Positions 35,078-39,011 of a DNA stretch of 39,011 bases are shown one piece after another (the first letter of the stretch is position 1; each line of letters begins with the position of its first letter). Made by a program: the position numbers and the translations under genes. The notes under the pieces were generated by a model. It did no database searches. It saw only the letters and a program-made list of their open reading frames with translations, and was not told where the DNA came from. Source of the DNA: Anaerosalibacter bizertensis (GTDB taxonomy: Bacteria; Bacillota; Clostridia; Tissierellales; Sporanaerobacteraceae); contig NZ_VULR01000019.1 in NCBI RefSeq assembly GCF_009696605.1, positions 1 to 39,011 of the forward strand. Reading direction: 5' to 3'.

Positions 35078-35160
35078 GTTTATTACTATATAATTTTAAT
35101 TATTTATGAGACATATAATATGGTATAATTATGATGCTAGTTTACTCTGGAGGTGATATC

Positions 35161-36303
35161 GTGATTTATTTTGATAATGCGGCTACTTCTTTTCCTAAAC
35201 CAGAAGTAGTTTATGAAAGTACTTTAGAGGCTATGAAGGAATATGGAGCTAATCCAGGAAGAGCTGGACATAAGTTAGCTTTAAGAGCTGGAAGGGGTAT
35301 TTATGAGGCAAGAGATGTTTTATCAAGGCTGTTTAATATAAAAAATCCAATGAATTTAATATTTACTTATAATTGTACAGATAGTTTAAACTTAGGTATA
35401 AAAGGACTTTTAAAAAAAGGAGATCATGTAATCACTACTTCTATGGAGCATAACTCTGTTTTAAGACCATTAAAACATTTAGAGAAATATGGAATAGAAA
35501 CTACTATTATAAATGGGGATTCAAAAGGAAGAATTAACCCACTGGACATTGAGAAAAGTATAAAAGAGAACACTAAAATGATTATAATGACCCATATATC
35601 TAATTTGACAGGAACAATTATGCCGATAAAAGAAGTTGGAGAAATAGCTAAAAAAAAGGATATTATCTATATGGTGGATGGTGCTCAGTCAGCAGGAGTT
35701 TATGACATAGATGTTGAGGATATGAATATTGATCTACTGGCTTTTCCTGGTCATAAGGGACTTCTTGGACCTCAAGGAACGGGAGGACTTTATATAAGGG
35801 ATGGGATTTTTCTTAAAGAGCTAAAAGAAGGAGGAACAGGAAGTAGTTCTGATTCATTATATCAACCAGATATAATGCCAGACAAATATGAGAGTGGTAC
35901 TCCAAACGCTCCAGGAATTATAGGTTTAGGAAATGGTGTTAATTATATATTAGAAAAAGGTATGAATAACATTAGAGAACATGAAGAAAATTTAACTGAA
36001 TATTTTATTGAAGAGTTATTAAAAATTGACGGAGTAAAAATATATGGACCATTAGATATAAAAGAACAAGCTCCAGTAGTATCTATTAATATAAGGGATG
36101 AAGATTCATCAGAAATAAGTTATATTTTAGACGAGGAATATAATATTGCGGTTAGATCTGGGCTTCATTGCGCACCATTAGCTCATAAAACTATTGGAAC
36201 CTTTAAGCAAGGAGTAATAAGGTTTAGTTTTGGAGTATTTAATACATATGAGGAAATAGAATTAGGGATAGAAGCTATCAAAGAAATTTCTAAAGAAGTT
36301 TAA
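35161..36303 (+). CDS. Cysteine desulfurase family protein (class V aminotransferase fold)
   Basis: 380 aa PLP enzyme. The N-terminus MIYFDNAATSFPKPE, the PLP lysine Lys199 in FPGHKGLLGPQGTGGLY, and Cys337 in RSGLHCAPLAHKTIGT fit the cysteine desulfurase subfamily found as a stand-alone gene in Firmicutes. It probably releases sulfur or selenium from cysteine or selenocysteine; no isc/suf scaffold is nearby. The GTG at 35161, after GGAGGTG, is chosen; an ATG ten codons upstream has no ribosome site. Confidence 0.9.
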   Translation: MIYFDNAATSFPKPEVVYESTLEAMKEYGANPGRAGHKLALRAGRGIYEARDVLSRLFNIKNPMNLIFTYNCTDSLNLGIKGLLKKGDHVITTSMEHNSVLRPLKHLEKYGIETTIINGDSKGRINPLDIEKSIKENTKMIIMTHISNLTGTIMPIKEVGEIAKKKDIIYMVDGAQSAGVYDIDVEDMNIDLLAFPGHKGLLGPQGTGGLYIRDGIFLKELKEGGTGSSSDSLYQPDIMPDKYESGTPNAPGIIGLGNGVNYILEKGMNNIREHEENLTEYFIEELLKIDGVKIYGPLDIKEQAPVVSINIRDEDSSEISYILDEEYNIAVRSGLHCAPLAHKTIGTFKQGVIRFSFGVFNTYEEIELGIEAIKEISKEV

Positions 36304-36323
36304 ATTAGGAAGGAGAAAAACTT

Positions 36324-36842
36324 ATGGCTCAACTAAGGGAGATTATAATAAATTACAATATAGAAGTAACTATAATACTTATGTTTGCATTTATTCTTGT
36401 TTTAATACTTTATATTATTTCTGAGTTTAGAATAAACCATATTACTGATAAATATAATGCCTTAGTTAAAGGGGTTGAGGCAGTAAATTTAGAAGAGTTA
36501 ATATCTAAAACTCTTAATGAAGTAGAAAAGGTTAAAGAGGACTACAATACTATGGAAGAAAAATGTGATGAAATAGATAGAAGACTTAAATTTGCAATTC
36601 AAAAAGTTGGATTTATAAGGTATAATGCATTTGCTGATATGGGAAGTGAATTAAGTTTTTCTATAGCCCTTCTTGATGGTAATTTAGACGGGATAGTTAT
36701 AACTAGTATATTTGGAAGGGATTATTCTACAACCTATGCTAAAGCTGTAGTTAATGGGGAATCAAAGCATTCTCTCTCAGTCGAAGAAATGCAAGCTATA
36801 GATAGAGCTATTAAAGCTGAAAAATATGCAGGAATTGTTTAA
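36324..36842 (+). CDS. DUF4446 family protein
   Basis: 172 aa. One N-terminal membrane helix (about 12-34) is followed by a coiled-coil segment (about 55-88) and a small C-terminal domain with VGFIRYNAFADMGSELSFSIALLDGNLDGIVITSI, the DUF4446 core. Function unknown; the family often lies near parB and yyaC in clostridia, as it does here at a distance. GGAGG precedes the ATG. Confidence 0.85.
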   Translation: MAQLREIIINYNIEVTIILMFAFILVLILYIISEFRINHITDKYNALVKGVEAVNLEELISKTLNEVEKVKEDYNTMEEKCDEIDRRLKFAIQKVGFIRYNAFADMGSELSFSIALLDGNLDGIVITSIFGRDYSTTYAKAVVNGESKHSLSVEEMQAIDRAIKAEKYAGIV

Positions 36843-36854
36843 ATAGGAGGAACC

Positions 36855-37739
36855 ATGGGAGATATACTTTTTATTGTAAATCCAATAGCTGGTGGCGGGA
36901 AAAGTGAAGAGTTTGTTCCTTTAATCAAGGAATCAATGGAACAATCAAAAAGAAAGTATAAGATAATTATGACTAGAGAACCTAAAGAAGCCATCAGCTT
37001 AGCTAGTTATGCTTCCATGAAAGGCTACGAAACTATAGTAGCTGTAGGAGGAGATGGAACTATAAATGAAGTTGCTTCCGGTATATTGTCAAGTGGTATT
37101 GGAACATTAGGAATTATTCCAGGAGGAACAGGCAACGACTTAGCTAGAACTTTGAATATCCCAAATGATCCTAAAAAAGCTATCGAAACTATTCTAAAAG
37201 GGAATAAGAAGAAAATAGATGTAGGTTTTGCAAATGATAATATGTTTTTAAATATTGCAAGCATTGGACTGGATTCAGAAATAGTTAAAAATACGGAGAA
37301 AATTAAAAGTAAAATTAGAGGAAGATTTGCCTATATGCTTGGACTTTTTAATACTTTATTTAAATATAGAAACAAGAAAATCCAAGTTCAACTTGACAAT
37401 ATAATTATAGATGAAGAGATTATGCTTTTTGCAGTTGGCAATGGAAAGTATTATGGTGGTGGAATGAAAATTTGTCCTATGGCAATAATTGAAGATGGAT
37501 ATTTTCATGTATGTGTTGTTAAAAAAGCTCCAAAAATAAAACTATTATTATTTTTTCCTTTAATATTTAAAGGAATTCATACTAAATTTAAAAAGAATGT
37601 AGATATATATAAAGCTAGAGAGATAAAAGTCAAAACCAATGAGAAGACTTATTTGAATATCGATGGAGAAATATTTGAAGTAGACGGAGAAGCTGTATTT
37701 ACTATTGGTAATAGAGGAATCGATGTAGTCTGTGAATAA
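36855..37739 (+). CDS. Lipid kinase, YegS/BmrU/DagK family
   Basis: 294 aa. Diacylglycerol-kinase catalytic motifs are NPIAGGGKS, VAVGGDGTINEVASGI and GIIPGGTGNDLARTL, and the C-terminal beta domain has FAVGNGKYYGGGMKICPMA and the DGE pocket. It phosphorylates a membrane lipid such as diacylglycerol, recycling it into phospholipid synthesis. It starts 12 bp after the DUF4446 gene, probably co-transcribed. Confidence 0.92.
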   Translation: MGDILFIVNPIAGGGKSEEFVPLIKESMEQSKRKYKIIMTREPKEAISLASYASMKGYETIVAVGGDGTINEVASGILSSGIGTLGIIPGGTGNDLARTLNIPNDPKKAIETILKGNKKKIDVGFANDNMFLNIASIGLDSEIVKNTEKIKSKIRGRFAYMLGLFNTLFKYRNKKIQVQLDNIIIDEEIMLFAVGNGKYYGGGMKICPMAIIEDGYFHVCVVKKAPKIKLLLFFPLIFKGIHTKFKKNVDIYKAREIKVKTNEKTYLNIDGEIFEVDGEAVFTIGNRGIDVVCE

Positions 37740-37788
37740 AAAACTTTCTAAGAAGCATAATAAAACTAAAACTTCTAGGAGGCTTTTT

Positions 37789-38067
37789 ATGACTAAGAAA
37801 ATAGCTGTTCAAGATGGACTAAATGATATAAAGAAGGAATTGAAGAAAATTGGATATACAATAGTAGATATGGACAGTCATGAAGCTGAAGCTATAGTAT
37901 ATCTGAAGACAGATGAAACAATACCTTATATAAGTAGTTCAGTTAATATGAATACAAAATTTGATTTTGAAAGACAAAGTGGAGCTATTTTAATAAACGC
38001 AGAAGGAAGAACTATAGAAGATATAGATAAGATAATAAAAAATAGGATATACACTCCATTATTTTGA
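37789..38067 (+). CDS. YkuS (UPF0180) family protein
   Basis: 92 aa. MTKKIAVQDGLNDIKKELKKIGY and the late SGAILINAEGRTIEDIDKIIKNR match the layout of B. subtilis YkuS, a small protein of unknown function. The start ATG 37789 follows AGGAGG; a longer frame overlapping the kinase end has no ribosome site. Identity is modest, so the family call is tentative. Confidence 0.7.
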   Translation: MTKKIAVQDGLNDIKKELKKIGYTIVDMDSHEAEAIVYLKTDETIPYISSSVNMNTKFDFERQSGAILINAEGRTIEDIDKIIKNRIYTPLF

Positions 38068-38092
38068 ATAGAGTACATTACTGGATTTAATT

Positions 38093-38146
38093 ATATAATA
38101 TAGGCTATCCTAAAATTAGCTAATTTTAGGATAGCCTATATTATAT
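38093..38146. terminator. Bidirectional terminator between convergent genes
   Basis: Perfect 26-bp arms (38093-38118 and 38121-38146) around a GC centre, between the rightward YkuS gene and leftward yyaC, four bases from the yyaC stop. The A/T outer arms provide a T tract on each strand. Confidence 0.9.
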
Positions 38147-38149
38147 TTA

Positions 38150-38746
38150 TTAGGATATATCTTTTCCCTCTTCTGATTTTATGATTTTTAATAAGGATAT
38201 ATGTATACTTTTAGAGATAATTTCTGCCATTTTCATAACTAGACTGAGGCGAGTATTTTGTAAAACTACATATTCCATAACTCCCCCTACATTTACTATA
38301 CCTGTAATACTTATATTACCTATTTTAGGTAATATTTTATTTACCCCAAGTCCTGGACTTAAAGGTCCATCCTTAATGTTTAAATAACCTATTCTATCAA
38401 CTCTTCCGAGAGAAGCATCTATAGCAATGACAAAAGGGTTTGAGAAGTTTTTATATATGTAATCAATTTTTTCTTTAAGGTTTTTTGCATGTACAGGTTC
38501 TTCTAATGTTCCTAAAACATATGTGTCTTTATATAATGAGATAATAGGTTCTAATTTATATCCCACTAAAGGACCTAAAGCATCACCTGTAGATCTGTCG
38601 GAACCTATACAGAGTATAACTAGTTCTTTATATTGATTTACATATTTGTCTAATAGTTGTTCATAAACCAAATCCGCAAAGCTAGATATGGCATAAGGGG
38701 ATTTTGAATCTACTGTTTTTTTCTTAACACTAGAATGTAGGTTCAT
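38150..38746 (-). CDS. yyaC: Spore protease YyaC (DUF1256)
   Basis: 198 aa. CIGSDRSTGDALGPLVGYKL carries the active-site Asp motif shared with the germination protease GPR. It is followed by GTLEEPVHAKNL, AIDASLGRVDRIGYL and GPLSPGLGVNKILPKIG, all YyaC hallmarks. The gene occurs only in spore formers, so the organism probably sporulates. AGGAGG precedes the ATG. It is the only gene right of oriC that faces the replication fork. Confidence 0.93.
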   Translation of the reverse strand: MNLHSSVKKKTVDSKSPYAISSFADLVYEQLLDKYVNQYKELVILCIGSDRSTGDALGPLVGYKLEPIISLYKDTYVLGTLEEPVHAKNLKEKIDYIYKNFSNPFVIAIDASLGRVDRIGYLNIKDGPLSPGLGVNKILPKIGNISITGIVNVGGVMEYVVLQNTRLSLVMKMAEIISKSIHISLLKIIKSEEGKDIS

Positions 38747-38858
38747 ATAAAACCTCCTAAAGATAATTCTTCATAATATTTATATTGTGAAAGTTTTCAT
38801 ATTAGAAGTATTACCTAAAAATATCTTATAAATACTCTAAAAACATAGACTCTATAGA

Positions 38859-39011
38859 TTAAATGAAAAACTTTTAAAAAGATGTGTCAAGCACTTTTAA
38901 AAATGTCCCATAAATATTAAATTATTAGCACCAATTTTCGTAAGGATTGGTGCTATATTTTTCGATTTAACTTAGTCAATTAAAATCTTGATTGCAGGAA
39001 CCCATATGTAC
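38859..39011. other. Gene-free right end with a hairpin and short direct repeats
   Basis: No gene is visible in 38747-39011. A hairpin with 10-bp arms TAGCACCAAT/ATTGGTGCTA and a 10-base loop lies at 38926-38955; it may terminate a leftward gene beyond the edge. Two short repeats containing ACTTTTAAAAA plus ATGT lie at about 38870-38886 and 38892-38907 around TGTCAAGC. A sporulation-type promoter for yyaC was looked for and not found convincingly. Confidence 0.5.

Noticed and set aside
37732-37788. N-terminal extension of the YkuS-family protein overlapping the lipid kinase
   Set aside because: The lysine-rich extension has no ribosome site, whereas AGGAGG stands just before ATG 37789.

Overview
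The window is a chromosomal replication-origin region from a low-GC, spore-forming Firmicute of the class Clostridia/Tissierellia. Support comes from a typical Firmicute 16S 5' end, very AT-rich DNA with strong AGGAGG ribosome sites, the Bacillus-like order dnaA-dnaN-yaaA-recF-remB-gyrB-gyrA, sporulation-family genes (yyaC, ytaF), and anaerobic amino-acid metabolism (2-amino-4-oxopentanoate thiolase, formate transporter, adenine deaminase). A Tissierellales-type amino-acid fermenter is my inference; the 97 bases of 16S visible do not fix a genus.

Layout. oriC lies at about 9.36-11.4 kb and is bipartite: a DnaA-trio unwinding element between dnaN and dnaA, and a dense DnaA-box cluster between dnaA and rpmH. 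Left of it everything reads leftward, away from the origin: dnaA, dnaN, yaaA, recF, remB, gyrB, then separately promoted gyrA, an rsbV-rsbW-sigB operon, and the start of an rRNA operon with two consensus promoters. Right of it everything reads rightward up to 38 kb: rpmH-rnpA-yidD-yidC-jag, mnmE-mnmG-rsmG, noc-like, parA-parB, with a perfect parS right after the parB stop and a one-mismatch parS 550 bp further on. Only yyaC at the right end faces the fork.

From 20.5 to 35 kb comes an accessory block: an unknown small protein between the two parS sites, YtaF, a Ca/Na exchanger, an alanine/glycine:cation symporter, a formate/nitrite-type transporter with a methenyl-THF cyclohydrolase-family protein, and adenine deaminase. 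It ends with a regulated catabolic cassette: a sensor kinase with an extracytoplasmic solute-binding domain, a sigma-54 activator, and a sigma-54 promoter in front of nhaC-ortA-ortB. The last block (cysteine desulfurase family, DUF4446, lipid kinase, YkuS family, YyaC) has an origin-proximal flavour again.

The items most worth a second look are: the nhaC-ortAB cassette with its own sigma-54 control and no other ornithine-pathway genes beside it; a Noc-type protein with Noc specificity residues but no N-terminal membrane helix; the parS-containing 52-bp inverted repeat and the unknown gene flanked by parS sites; the clear DnaA-trio origin element; Ser at GyrA position 81; an RsbW with a degenerate ATP-binding box; and the sigB stop codon abutting the first rRNA promoter.
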